From Ramazzottius varieornatus (taxonomy: Eukaryota; Tardigrada; Eutardigrada; Parachela; Ramazzottiidae): a stretch of DNA of 64,000 nt. Within the stretch, counting starts at the first letter, position 1, and the number at the start of each line of letters is the position of its first letter. A program made the translations under genes and the position numbers. Of this stretch, positions 1-11,842 are shown in pieces. The notes under the pieces are model-generated. The model worked only from the letters and a program-made list of their open reading frames with translations, had not been told where the DNA came from and did no database searches. Where the stretch lies: assembly GCA_001949185.1 (NCBI GenBank), contig BDGG01000001.1, positions 320,065 through 384,064 of the forward strand, in the 5' to 3' direction.

Positions 1-128
1 CCACCGGCGATGACAGTGCTCCGGGTCCCATAACTCATCTCAAGTGGAAAAGCAGCTCTCAGTTGTGTACTGGAAGCATAAAGCTACGGAGCTCGGACAC
101 TCTTTTCTAGTGGAGATGAAGATTCGAA

Positions 129-1340
129 CAACAAATTTCCGGTAAGTTTGCAATATTTGTTGGTACAGTTGTTTGGAATTGCATACGGGTCTTTGGTAGT
201 CCACTCAGAAGCCACGTCAACGCTCGGAGGATAGTGCATCACGAAAGCCTGGATCGCCTCTTCACATCAACGCCTGGAATGCCGAAGAAAAGGATCCCGA
301 CGAAATCTTCAACGAGGCCGATCTCCGTGATAGCGAAAATTACCCTTCCACAGATCCTAACTACAAATAGAGTAAGCGAGCTTACAGTTCGTTTCGGCCG
401 CAGTACTCTTCCATACTGTGCTTGGTTTGTTTCTTGAAGAGACTAGGTTCACCGACAGCGAAGACAGGGATGATGTCAGCATCTCCGGGAGTGCCAAATA
501 TGGAGGTAAGTAAGTGGCTTACCAAACTTCATTTAATTTTGCACGCAATTCGGCTATTGTGTTCGACTCCTTGGCACAGGCGAAAACAGCGGCGGTAAGA
601 ATGGAGATACAACGGAAGACTATACTGCAGAGCAGATTGAGGAGTTTGTTCGGAAACGGGAGGAATTGCTGAAGGAAGCTGAAAGTGAGTGCCAAAATAA
701 TATTGCGTGATGCAGTGTAGAATTAGCTTAGCTATGAAAACTCCTCGAATAGAAACGAAAGTCTTTGCTTATTTGTTGCTCATCATAGTGATCAATTGGA
801 TTTTGAAATCAGCGGGACATTCCAGACCATCTCGGTTCCTCGAGTGTATCAGTCTAATGATAGTATCGTATTACAGTTCCGGCCATCAACTGGTCATTCA
901 ACGCAGATCCAGCAACAGTCGACCGCACTCTGTTCCAGCGACTACAGCCGAAGTCTCCAATATGGGTCAGACGAGCAAGATTACAGCAAGCGCAGAAAAG
1001 CGCGAAGGACATGGAAAACTACGCACGAAAGCTGATGTGGAAAGTCTTGATCCCTGACGATGATATTATCGCTCTCTCAAAGACGAAGACGAAAGGCGTG
1101 GGGTTTGCGAAGCTTTTCGGCCCGGAGAACTTCACGTCGTTTTACGGTAAGCCTGTTGTAACGCAACCAGCCCGCTTTCTTACTTTTGACAGTCGTTTTT
1201 CTTTGCAGATCACGTTTTCAAGTTCAAGAAAACCAAGGAAGGATTAAAGGGAGGAAAGTGGAATAACCAGATAACATCCGAAGTTGAACTACGTAAACGA
1301 TTGATTAGCACTTTCGATCGCAAATGTCTCGTGTACTTAA
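129..1340 (+). CDS. Partial unknown acidic protein with possible BEN-like C-terminus
   Basis: I do not recognise this gene with certainty. Coding-like exons lie near 129-160, 209-370, 441-509 and 580-685, mostly ending in good GTAAG/GTGAG donors. They encode Asp/Glu/Ser-rich sequence followed by a charged helix (DYTAEQIEEFVRKREELL). The exon around 1011-1146 joins in frame to the exon at 1209 and gives about 90 residues starting MENYARKLMWKVLIPDDD and continuing through KLFGPENFTSF and KWNNQITSEVELRKRL. The spacing of hydrophobic and basic positions suggests a BEN-type DNA-binding fold; this is inference only. The 5' end lies outside the window and one exon (209-370) may run into a stop, so the model is incomplete. 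The minus-strand gene at 57613-59222 has a similar acidic-plus-helix layout. Confidence 0.35.
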
Positions 1341-1767
1341 GCACACTGAAAATCCACAATCCGACTAGGTCCTCCTTTCAATGGCCTCTCCCTCTTTGGT
1401 CCTTAATGCTAGAAATCGATCTGTATGGACAATTTTCAATTGTGAATTTTGTAGCCAGCCATCGGCTTACTATTACGAGCTGGTTCACCAGCCGAATAAA
1501 AACCTGAAGGATCACGAAATTTTCGCGGTTTATTTCCTCGTAGATGACTTTCATCAAGCGTTTTCTCATTATTGAGTCTCGCGAAACAAAGCTCACGCTA
1601 CACTTCCACGTTCACTTTTCTCGTGGTTGGTATCTGCATTGCATTTCCCGACACCGACAAATTTTCTCTTCGTTTAACGACCGTTTTTGATAAGAGAAAT
1701 CCATCTGTCAGAAAATACGATGGAAAGTCATGAATGGCGCCAATCAGGATCTTTGTGATCGATAGTA

Positions 1768-1780
1768 GGGGGGGGGGGGG
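1768..1780. repeat. Poly-G run (13 G)
   Basis: Uninterrupted run of 13 G between the first unknown gene and the receptor gene. It could be a length-variable site or a sequencing artefact. Confidence 0.9.
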
Positions 1781-2030
1781 TCACACGAAAATCGTCCATT
1801 GAACGAAGTGGTTAAAAAAAGGACTTCAGTACAGTGCATGTAGTTTTTCCGGGTGTTATGTGTCGCTTTAATTTACATTTTGCTTCTCAGAAGAGATACG
1901 ATCCTTTCTAACGTTCAGCAGGTGTACAACAACAGTTGTTTCATCCTATTACGTCTACTTCTCCCTTCCTCGCAGGCGTTTATCGCCCGCAAAAGTGGGG
2001 CACCTTGTTACTCACATAAAGTTGCGAGAA

Positions 2031-5000
2031 ATGTTTCAGATCGTGGCCAGAGTTAACTTTAACGGTTTACTCACGCTTCCTTTGATATTCGCCTTGAGGC
2101 TTGACATTGCTTTTCCTAATTATTTTGGCTTTGACTCGTTCAATTCCTTGTCAAACATTGGTCCGGCATTGGACTCGGGGTTAGCTTATCTTCAGCGGAA
2201 GTATCCATACATCAACTGGACCAGCACCTATTTGATAGCCCGTGGTGACACTTGCCAGGATGAAAAGACTGAGGTCTCCGACTTGGTAGCGGAATGGTAC
2301 TATCGACGGAAACAAGAAAGAGCGAATCTGCGAATCATCGTGACTGGCGGTACGTACAACCCAAGTCATTGAGTACAAACGAATGAAACGGATAGTTCAA
2401 GAACTAATTTCACCCACACTCCTTTTTGAACAGGTTGTCTGGCTGTGAACGATGTGAACTATTTGGCCGCGAACTGGAACATTCTAATGATCACAAGGTA
2501 CGGTGGCTGATAGTGGGATATAATTAGCATCTCTTATCGGCAACACGAGATCCGCTCTCCCTTATGGATGGTTTTTCAGTGGAGGAACACCTGTTTTCGA
2601 TTCCCTGGAATTACGCGTAGCAGCTAGCCCTAGATATCCCACCTTACTGACGACCTCCTTCTATGCCACAAACTATGCCGAATTGTATTTCGAGCTCTTC
2701 CGGTCTTTCAAGTGGACAACGCTGTACTTTATCACTGGTAAACTCGAAAGTAAACTCGACCCCCAGTGGTAAACTCGAAAGTCAGCTGCGTCTCTATTTT
2801 AGTTTGACCACAGCCTCCGTCAGCTGTTTCTACGTTTTAGTTATCAGCCTGGAGGAGAAAAATGACGTCCAGAGACTACGTAAAATTCTGAGGCGCAGCT
2901 TTCCAGCTTTCTTGCCGGTTTTAACATTTAAAATTTAATTAGCTTCTTCTGTTGTTTCAAACAGGTTTTCATCATACAAAAAATTTTTGACGACAACGAC
3001 GCATCTTTCCACTGGAGAGCTGAGCAAACCGATGACTCTGTAAGTTCGCAGAAAAATCGAAAGATGCTTTATATGACTTCGCAGTCAAATTTTATTGATG
3101 ATTTCGACAGTGGAATATTTCAAAGTACTACTTCAGTTCAGCATCCACGCTCGTCATACTCTGTTGTTCCCCCACTTCTGTTCTACACAATGGACGCACT
3201 TACCACGTGCATTCACTCATAATATCATTTCCCCATTCACTCATAATATTATTTCCATGAAACGTATCAACAGAAGGGCAGGGAAACCTTATTAGTCTTA
3301 TGAGAGCGGCACGAGTATACAGTATGTAGGCGAGCGGCATTCTGTGTAATCAATGAGTAACTCAAACAGAGCTGTTCAGGATAACTGGAACCTGCTGGCC
3401 GGGAATATTGTTGAGCTTAAGTACTTCAGTCTTTTAGTGGTGGTCCACTACGGTACCGACGTCGCATTCTGACAAAACAAAATTCCGTGACGTCAAAATC
3501 TGCTACTGCACTGGAATTACTTCCGTCCGCGCCACACTGGTCAAATGTTAAGATCAAAAATGGCTTGTCAGCCAGGTCAGAAAAACCTATAACGTCAAAA
3601 ACCGCTTCTGACAGTACTGAAATTACTTCCGTGCATCATACAATGGTCGAATGACAAAATTTCAGTAATCACGGTATGGTAATGGCTATAGTCGCGCCAT
3701 CAGAGCTCACAAACTCCATTCAGTGCGCGGTATGGTAATTCAGTAATCACGGTATGGTAATGGCTATAGTCACGCCATCAGAGCTCACAAACTCCATTCA
3801 GTGCGTCCCGATATTCCGCCAAAAACGTAATTTTCTTTAGCGACGGTAGCATCTGCGCATGTAGGACACATCCTCTGTCTTCGTCATACTCGCACAGATC
3901 CCAGATCGACCGGGGCGTCTCATGGCCTACTAAGAGGAGATGCGTGATATCGACGGATTGGCCATGAAAACCCAAATAGGCTATCGTCACCCACCATAAT
4001 TGATTACAAAAACCCACTGAAGCTATTGGACCTGTTTCGCAAGTCATATGCATGTTTTCGACAATCACAGCATATGTATAACTTTTATGCTGTGCAGCTA
4101 TCTAGAGCTCATGTTTTCCCTCGGGAGCTGGAGCTCGTATGAAGACTCATGAACGAAAGACCAGGTCGCGAAGAGACGGCGAACGCTGACGAAGCGGACT
4201 CGGAACGACTGCGTCAGCTGTATTTCCCAAGGTCGTTCTCAGATCCGAGTGCGTAGCCGTTTCTAGTCCGGTCTTTTACGTGGTCGTTTTCACTCCAGTC
4301 CGTTTTCGATCGCGATTCGATCCGTTTCGTTTAGAGTCCGTTTCTTTCCTTCGATTTCGTTTCGTTTGGTTCCGTCCGAACATGTTCTGATGAAAAGTCC
4401 GAACGAGTTCCGAACAGAGCGACAGCCTGACGGTCGTCTGTCACGCCGTGTTGGGAGTGACTATCTTGAGTTATAGAGTTCGACAGCTGTAACAATGTAG
4501 GTTTCAGCGCCCAACTCCGGAGCCATTCATGAGAGAGAGAGAGAACCGGTTATCTGACTCGACAATACTTCAGACGCAAGGAAACATTGTTCTCTGTAAA
4601 CTGATGCCACCCAGTGGTGAAAGAAACACCACTGCAGCTTTTTTTCAAAAATTTCAGTTTGTCACATGCCGTTGATGCGATGAGTCATCGTTATGATCCG
4701 CCATGATGCGATGACTCATCGCCCGTTCAAAAAACGCGCAGCATCATCAGCGCGTACAGTCTGCGCGTTTGCGCACTAGCTAGTCCCGTTTCGCCTCGTT
4801 CTGGCTTTCGCTAGCAGGTCGTTCGAGACTCGACCAGGAACGAGAACGGACCGTTTGGTTCAGGGGGAGTAATCAAAAGGAAGATGCCTTGTTTAGCTCA
4901 GTTCTCAAACGTATAATGCTCAAAACGAACGAACTGGTCCTGCCAACTCTGGCCTGAAGTGTAAACCGGAAAAAGTTCGGATCGCAACTAGTTTGGTAAT

Positions 5001-7533
5001 CTCGGAAGTTTATTTGAATTCGATCTTACTTTCCGCTTTGTGGCGCTCTACGTTATGAGATTTCATAAAGCTTCGCTGATGTTCATGGATGGTTGATTCT
5101 CTTTGGTGACGTTGAACCATAAACTACTCGTACGGATCATGCGTTAAGATTCACTCAGTGGTCAAACAAACATCCAAGCGCTGAAGACTACAGAATGGGA
5201 GGCGATCAAAGGGTCAGAATATTGTGGGAAAAAGAGAACATCCAAAGACCAAAAATTGGGAATTGTTTCGCTTTTCAGACCGAGAGCGCAACATTGTCTC
5301 CGCGAAAGTGGCGCACTTCCACTTCACTGCGCTGTGATTTACGCCGTCGACTGCGAAACATATTTTGCATGAATTGTTTAAGATCATATGAGTTTTTACC
5401 ATTTCTGTCAAAAACATGACGTGCGAAGCAGGTCCATTATCACCCATCAGAATCTGATGGGTGAATCTTAGAAAATAGTTATCCTTATGCCAACCCCAGA
5501 AAGACTGATGAGACCCACTTTTGTCTCCGGCGATTGCAGGTCTTGTTCGAGGACAACGAGGCACGAAGATCACTGCATTTCATTCCAGAATTCAACAACG
5601 ATCGAACAGACGTGACTACGACCCCCATGCCATTGCTATTGCAGTTGAACTTGTTTCAGGAAACAATAACGCGTTTCTGGATCTGGGATTATCTGCTGAC
5701 AAGTTGGTTTTAGTGGGAGACAGTAGTCTTTCGGGAGGTTAGTGGGTGACAATAACCCCACCCTTATGTAAATTGCGTGTGAGCCAGGTGAGGCCACGCC
5801 TTTTTATTTCCACAATCAGAATCCCGGGATCCACGTTTCATGCGTGACGGCCAGGCCGAACATGACTGCAAGGGCAACCCTGGGAAGAAGCGCAAGACAT
5901 GCGTCCGCTGCGGATGCATTTCTTGCCGCGCCGGCATACTCTTGCACCTAGTCAGATGCGACGAGCTAAACGTTTCAGACTAACACCGGCTAATTTCAGC
6001 TGTTACAGGTTGTTCGCCAAAGTTACCGGTCGGTACTGATGGTGTACATTGTGGAGGTCGAGAACGGTACCATATCAGGCGCCGAAGCTCTTAAATCAGA
6101 GTGGGAAGACCGATCCCGCCTCAAGAATAATGGGACAAAGCTGGTGAGCGCTCAAACTAATCTACCTTGATTCAACTTCACAAAAGTCTGGGCAGGTGCT
6201 CGGTCATCCAACCATCTTTTGCATTGTCAGGTGACGCCGTGGTTGACCAGCGCGTACCAGGCGATGCAGCTAATAGGCAAGGTAAACCCATTTCTAGTTC
6301 CATCAAGATGACAGAATTTATCGGTAAGGTCGTTTTTCACTGCGTAGGTTTTGGACAGCACCCAATCTACAGACCCTCAGTTCAACTACAGTGACGGAAG
6401 GGCATTTACTGCTCTGTTTCGTAATCGGACCTTTAACCTTGACCTGGGAAACTTGACCATGAACAGCATCGGTCAGCGAGCAGCTCAACTTGGCTTTCGC
6501 TACTTTAGCAATATTTCAGATCGGTTCGAGGTACAGCACACAGGCTAGAGCACTGGGCCGCAGGTCCAAAAGTACGCTGTAACTGTGCTGCGCACATTAC
6601 CAGGGCGCTATACGCTGCGCTGTGCTGCACAACTTTCACGCCCAGTGGCTAAGCAGCTGTGCTGCAGATGCACATTGATATGGTACTGCTGCACGGAAAG
6701 TCGATGTATTGACGTGGTTTGAAATTCAGTCAGCCAAATCGGTAGTCAACCTGGAGAACGTTGCCCTAAAGTACGGCAAAGCTGAGACGGCTGACCTTCG
6801 AATGCCCAAAAACTGTAATTTTTGTTAGGTTTCGGTAGGTGCATCTGCGCGGTAGTCTATGGCTTTCTGCTGTATGCTGTGCTGTGCCGCACAAATTTCG
6901 TCAGTTCACGCGCTGCGGCTGTGCTGCAGCACAGCACAGCTGCAGTACAGCGCATGCGGCCAGATTCCGTGCTCTAACACAGCTTCTCTAAAAACCAGTC
7001 ATGTAACAGCATCGATCGTAGCATTATGTGATCTTGACCGTGCTGTTGATTTTTTTCTGTCTAGTTATTTATGGTGTCCACCGAAGACTGCAGTAACCAC
7101 GTTGTATGGCACAAAGTCAGAGATCCTGATTGGTTAGACGGCAAAATCCTACCTTCAAACGAACCTTACTGCGGTTTTCGGAATGAGAGAGCCAGTTGTC
7201 GCACTTGTAACGCTTTACTTCCTCGTACTTACGTATAATACATTCACAAAGATATAATATATTGCTTCAACAGCCTCAGCTAATATTCCTGGAGCAGTAG
7301 GCGGATGTATTCTCTCACTGCTGCTGATTTTTTCCTTGTCAATCTTTGAATGGTGGGTGATGGTCGCTCCAGCTCACAATTTCTGTCTGTGACCGTCAAT
7401 GACTGGAAAATGATAGTCTGTCTATAGGCTGAAAAGGCGGAGAGAACATGAGCGAGTTCAGTGGACACAATGGCATTTGGAGGATGGTCTGTCGGACGCT
7501 GTCCATCACAAAAGACTGTTTGAATTAGACTTT
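2031..7533 (+). CDS. Receptor guanylate cyclase-like protein (ANF-receptor ectodomain, membrane segment), apparently truncated
   Basis: Natriuretic-peptide-type receptor cyclases bind ligand outside the cell and make cGMP inside. Exons 2031-2349, 2434-2497 and 2580-2737 join in frame and carry the periplasmic-binding-protein-like ectodomain (GPALDSGLAYLQ, TGGCLAVND, AANWNILMITSGGTPVFD). Further ectodomain exons lie near 6009-6143 (VVRQSYRSVLMVYIVEV), 6232-6280 (VTPWLTSAYQAMQLIGK) and 6348-6530 (FNYSDGRAFTALFRNRTF). Beyond a mobile element come the juxtamembrane cysteine motif (WLDGKILPSNEPYCGF, about 7125-7170), a membrane segment (GAVGGCILSLLLIFSLSIF, about 7280-7350) and a basic cytoplasmic stretch (LKRRREHERVQWTQWHLED, about 7430-7500) ending at TGA near 7533. 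The start at 2031 is followed by a hydrophobic signal-like segment. I see no kinase-homology or cyclase domain downstream, so the gene is either truncated or a pseudogene. Exons between 2840 and 6000 are uncertain. Confidence 0.65.
3661..3805. repeat. Direct tandem duplication, period 78
   Basis: The segment starting TTCAGTAATCACGGTATGG at 3661 repeats at 3739 with one visible difference (GTCGCG versus GTCACG). It lies within the receptor gene's long intron region. Confidence 0.85.
3810..5520. other. Long intron-like stretch without a supported gene
   Basis: No convincing exon was found. It contains a GA microsatellite near 4530-4545, a paired GATGCGATGAGTCATC / GATGCGATGACTCATC motif near 4675-4730, and two isolated open frames on the minus strand (3778-4068 and 5214-5573) that match nothing I recognise. 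Confidence 0.5.
5821..5983 (+). other. Short cysteine-rich open segment
   Basis: The frame reads a basic, Cys-rich stretch (CKGNPGKKRKTCVRCGCISC) ending in TAA at about 5981-5983. The Cys/basic spacing recalls the zinc-binding tail of piggyBac transposases, but no other transposase part lies nearby. It may be debris or an exon of the surrounding receptor gene. Confidence 0.25.
6546..7118. mobile_element. hAT-type non-autonomous element, copy 1 (truncated)
   Basis: This 573-base segment recurs in inverse orientation at 43930-44502 with the same length and, by eye, almost the same sequence; a shared 86-codon open frame translates identically. It begins TAGAGCACTGGG and is full of GCTGTGCTGCAGCACAGC palindromes. 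Copy 2 is longer by 64 bases at its other end and shows the full pair of TAGAGCAC termini, so this copy has lost one end. Its first three bases (TAG, 6546-6548) fall in frame right after the receptor exon sequence, although a GAG|GTACAG donor at 6530/6531 would splice before it. Confidence 0.85.
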
Positions 7534-7539
7534 TGAATA

Positions 7540-8200
7540 TGAAACTCTGATTAATCGTCGTTCATAGTTTTAAAACTGCTTCCCGCACAGCGGATACGCG
7601 TATATTGGGATCGCGTCGCGATAAACTCAAATTTGTCTCAAAGGACACTGTAAAATTGTTTACGCGGTGCGAGTAACAATTATTTTTCCTTTGACGAAGA
7701 ATGCCACTTATGAGCGAAGCACAGACTTCATTGTGCTTGTCTGATCGCATTGATGTGTGTCGTCGATGCAACTAGAGGTGGCTCACAGTCTGCGTTTGAG
7801 ACCGAGGCGGAAGTGACGGCCTTCCACCTGTCACTCTGAGCTGCAACGGTCCCGTTGGCGAGCTCAGAGACCCAAGCCAAGCATGAAGCGTGGGATGGCG
7901 GCAAAAAGCGAAACAAAAGTTATTCATCGAGAGCATATAATCTCGAGAAAACTTTCAGACACAGAACATCGTTACTCGTGCGGGAATGAGACACGGGAGG
8001 AGCACACAGTCGGACATGGCGAATGGTCAGGACAGAAATGCTATTAAGGAAACCTATGAGAAAGTGCACTGTGCATAACTCGGAAGTCCACATGTACTGA
8101 CCAGCCTACGCCATGTCCGCCCATGATGAGCTTCAACGTGAAGGAAAGCTTATCAACTACCACATCAACAACAATAATTTTCTACTAATGACGGCTGATG
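7540..8200. other. Intergenic stretch, no gene seen
   Basis: Lies between the end of the receptor-like frame and the 3' end of FHIP2. Only short open frames with no recognisable content. Confidence 0.5.
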
Positions 8201-8205
8201 AATCA

Positions 8206-10964
8206 TCACACATGCAAAGAGCTGTTGAATCTGACAAAAGTTCGAGCCGCTAGTTCTTTGCAGAATTCTTCCAGGGTAACCACTGCACAGAGCATGACGT
8301 TTTCGTCGTCCTTCTCCAGCTGGGACCACTGATTATCCCGAATCAGCTGTCTCGTCGTCACAATCTTATCTCGAAAACCGGGGGTATGGCGAGCGTACTC
8401 GTCCATCTTTTGCACCAGCGACACCAGAGAGCGGTACAGGGAAGTGGACTGCGGTGCCAGAGGCACCGTCGGGTCCAGCAGGTACTCGCCTAGGGTCGGG
8501 TGTGGAATGAGGCAGAGTTTGGAAAGAATTCCCGTCACCCTCAAATTCAGTAAATACGGCTAGAGGAGAAACAACACAACACTCGTTAGATCTACAGTAG
8601 TTTCAAAAAACTATCTGGACAAACCGTAAAGATTCCAAGTACTGTAATAAACTGGGAAACCGGAAAAGCAACCGTTATGTCAAATGGCGCACGATTTAAT
8701 TTTGTTCGGCTGGGAGGGTGCGCCATTTAAGAAACGATTCCGGGGAGGATGTCTGCTTTTGCAAGTGGCGCAGGCTTTCGGTGTTAGGAGCGTGGGCCAC
8801 TTGGGACGACGATCTCGTACTACTTTTTGTTTGCCCGCTTCTTCATTAGGGTGCCAACTGTGACATTTTTTTACCGGGAGCTCTTCAGAATTCTCGGGGA
8901 AAAAGTTGCTTCATACCTGGACGAAGAGATTCGAAAGGTAGTGGAACAAGACTCGCAAGAGCGGTCCTTCGTTGAACGGTTGGCCGTCGAAGAAAGCTGA
9001 CTCTTCCGCCAGAAGAACATTGCAAGCTGGGATTGGTCCGAAAGTTGGCCATTTGAGATTCGTACATCTTTGGTTCAGCCACTCAATCTACAAAACCTCA
9101 CTGCACAAAGTATCACGGAAAGCAAACTAAGAAAATATCTCCAAGGCCAATACGGAAACTTGTTCACTTACGGAATAATAAGACTCTCGTAGGTAGTTCT
9201 GGTTATCCCGGTCTTCCTCCATGACCGTACACGACTTTGCACTGGTGGGGAACAGAATACGGAACATGTCCGCTCTGTCCGTCGCCTCCGCCATGTTAGT
9301 GTTCCACATCGTGTCGTGTATCCGCTGGTCCTTCCGGATGTACAGTCGACTATCCAGAAACTGCAACATTGTCTTCTCCACAAAGACTAGCGTTGGTTTC
9401 TGAACCATCGCGTTCAACAAATCAAACGCTATCACACGCATTTCTCTATCTTGTATAAATATCAAATACTTCTGGAAGAAGCAATCATTCAGTAAAATGT
9501 TGGAAAGAGTTTCTAACATCGATAAAGACTCAGAAATTCTGTACATTTTTAGAAAAACGGCGACCGATAAATCATTCCTGGCTGGAATGTCACATAACCA
9601 GTCTTGCTGGAAACTACATGGGGTCCTCGAAGTTAATTCAATATAAAAGGAATTCAAGAAAGACGAAGTGAGGGCAGGCTCGGCGGAAGTGATAATCTGG
9701 TCGAGGAAGACGACCCACCGGACGAAACTCTTCACGACGTGCTGAAGATCGCCAAAATCATGCCTGAGAAGGACATCTACAGCTTCGAGAGTGGCTGGAA
9801 TGCAGGAGTAGAGTTTACTGAAGTGTGGAAGGAGGGCATCTTCGAGGAGGCGCGACTGAGCGATGCAATGACAGACTACGGGTTCTCGACACCGAAGCAA
9901 CTGGATCGTCGCTTCTCTAGCTTGTGCGGAAACCACAGGGTCGGGATTCAGCACCGAACGGAGAAGCGAAGTGAGAAGAGGGAATGTGAAGGAGTCGGAC
10001 GTGTTGTTTTCACCGTTCAACTGAAAAAAGCAACAAATCGAGATGGACCATCCAAGTAGAAATCAATGTGGAGCCAATGAGCAACTGTGCAGACAGGTAT
10101 TCTATGTCTGTCCAACAGAAACCGGGCATTTCACTGGTATCTACTCGGGCGGTTCATATGTGTAATTTACGACGAAATAGGAACCAGGCATCTGCTTGGT
10201 GGAACTAACCTTAAAAGGGACCTGGTTTTTATTGCGACGACCCATATATGTCAACTTACGGTGAAACTGGAACTGCTTCTCTTCCTTTCTTTCCGGCTGT
10301 TTTCCACGTTAATGTATCTGTTCTGGTCCTCATTTTCTGGCAAGATACAATCTGGAAGATCAACGGACCTGACATCAGACTCCGTTCGGTCCACGGCGTC
10401 GTGAGGAGCGTTGTGGAGGAACAAGTTAGCCAAGCACTGATCCTTTGCGAGCACGTCGACCACCGCTCGAAGGAAAGCCATCTCTTCTCTGTCCCACGGC
10501 GAGCAACTAGACCTCCCACAGGCCATAATCAACCTAGACAAGGGTTTGTACATGAAGGACTTGGGTATGATTTGTATCGTCGAAGGCGTCCGAACGAAGT
10601 TGGTCAGGAAGAAGAGGACGTAAGACTTGATGCCAGCAGGCTTGTCCGTCTTGGCCAGAGCGACCAACCAGTCGAACACCTTGTATCGCATGACAAACTC
10701 CAAGCAGGGACTGATGGTTAGAGAATCGTTGGGTGCGGAGATGGAAGAAACGATGCAGTCGGGTGTGTCTTGTTGGATCAGGTTGAATATCCATTGGAGA
10801 CGGAGTGGAACGTCCGTGTCGTCCACGGGGATGTTGGCGCCTTTGCGTAACTTCAGCTCCTTGACGAGGTTGTGCCATTGCAGGAAGAGCTCTTCTTCGG
10901 GCCGGAGGTTGGGCGCCAGAAGCTCGGAGGCGGAATGTGCCAGGTTCGAGAAGAATTTGAACAT
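8206..10964 (-). CDS. FHIP2: FHF complex subunit, HOOK-interacting protein 2 (FAM160B family)
   Basis: FHIP proteins join Hook adaptors and FTS in a complex that links vesicles to dynein; FHIP2 family members act with Hook2 on early secretory traffic. Four exons join in phase 0: 10260-10964, 9172-10020, 8917-9087 and 8206-8559, giving about 692 residues (human FHIP2A about 765). The ATG at 10962-10964 gives MFKFFSNLAHSASELLAPNL, matching the family N-terminus. Further family-like stretches are LEFVMRYKVFDWLVALAK, KPLSRLIMACG, FFDGQPFNEGPLLRVLFHYL and the C-terminal VTGILSKLCLIPHPTLGEYL. All donors and acceptors are canonical. The neighbouring astacin gene is divergent. Intron 3 carries the small hairpins listed separately. 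Family assignment is confident; subtype A versus B is not separated. Confidence 0.9.
8680..8731. repeat. Intronic mini-hairpin (CAAATGGCGCA arms)
   Basis: TCAAATGGCGCA at 8680-8691 faces TGCGCCATTTAA at 8719-8730 inside FHIP2 intron 3. A second, looser pair (CAAGTGGCGCAGGCTT at 8762; GGGCCACTTGGG near 8804) follows in the same intron. Confidence 0.6.
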
Positions 10965-11404
10965 GGCGAGGAGAAGGTCGAAGCCTCGAAGGCATGTCAA
11001 GCACACAGTGGAAAATCAAAATAACTTCGTGACGTCATACAAACATCACAGTAGACCACGTGGTCGATCCGTTGCGCCTACAAGCGGAAAAAGTCACACG
11101 GTCCGTCCTGCAGTTCTGATTTTGTCGAGATTGCTTGCGTGGCGTGTCCCGTACCTTCCTGGCCGCGGCGATCAAACCGTGCAGACGCCAACGATTTCCC
11201 GACCAGTCCGACCTTACTTCCAGCTGTCCAATTCTGAAGAATTTGCAAACGGTCGCAAAAACAAACACTACAAAGCTACGGGAAACAAAAGTCCAGAAAA
11301 ACGGTCGAAAGCGGAATTTTTACGCCTTGTGACTTGTCCAGTACAAGGTGGGATTTGCGCAGAAGCGAGTCAATAAGCAAATTGCGACATGATCGCGCAA
11401 AACT

Positions 11405-11465
11405 CGCTGTTGCGCATGCGCAGTCAATTCATTGGCCGGTTTGCACCGGTGCGCATGCTCACCTC
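11405..11465. promoter_or_regulatory. Likely bidirectional promoter with NRF1-type palindrome
   Basis: TGCGCATGCGCA at 11411-11422 is a perfect match to the nuclear respiratory factor 1 palindrome. It is followed by an inverted CCAAT box (ATTGG, 11431-11435) and a second core GCGCATGC at 11451-11458. The cluster lies between the divergent FHIP2 start (10964) and the astacin gene. The motif is seen directly; promoter function is inferred. Confidence 0.55.
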
Positions 11466-11842
11466 CGCCCACAAGAATGCGGCGACGTTTCATGGCGACG
11501 TCGCTTGGGCAAATCACACCTGTATTGTCCAGCATGTGAACACAAAATCAAGCCGGCTAGGCAATCAAGATGCCGGCCGAACCGTCAGCCGTGGGCTCGC
11601 AGTTCGGCTAGTGAGGAGGCCGAGTCGCACCGAATTTTTGCTTTTTCGACTCTGACCCAGTGAGCTTATACTGAGTCATCAGAAAGCAGAAATCGACGGC
11701 ACGGCGGGAAAAGATTCCAGTGACCAGTCAGCTGCTGTTCATTTGCATTTTACTTTCTTCCCTCAGAGTTCCAGAAAGAAATTACGCGTCTGACACTTCC
11801 TGTTTATTCTTGGTGTTGTTGTGGGTTGTGCCAGTAGACAAG

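Noticed and set aside
3778-4068. 96-codon minus-strand frame
   Set aside because: It starts inside the 78-base duplication and matches no family I recognise; no splice context.
5214-5573. 119-codon minus-strand frame
   Set aside because: Composition unlike its neighbours' proteins, no domain, and it overlaps a putative plus-strand exon; treated as chance.
6859-7137. 92-codon cysteine-rich frame
   Set aside because: It lies in the hAT-type element and its Cys/Ala content comes from the GCTGTGCTGCAGCAC palindromes; it recurs identically only because the element does.
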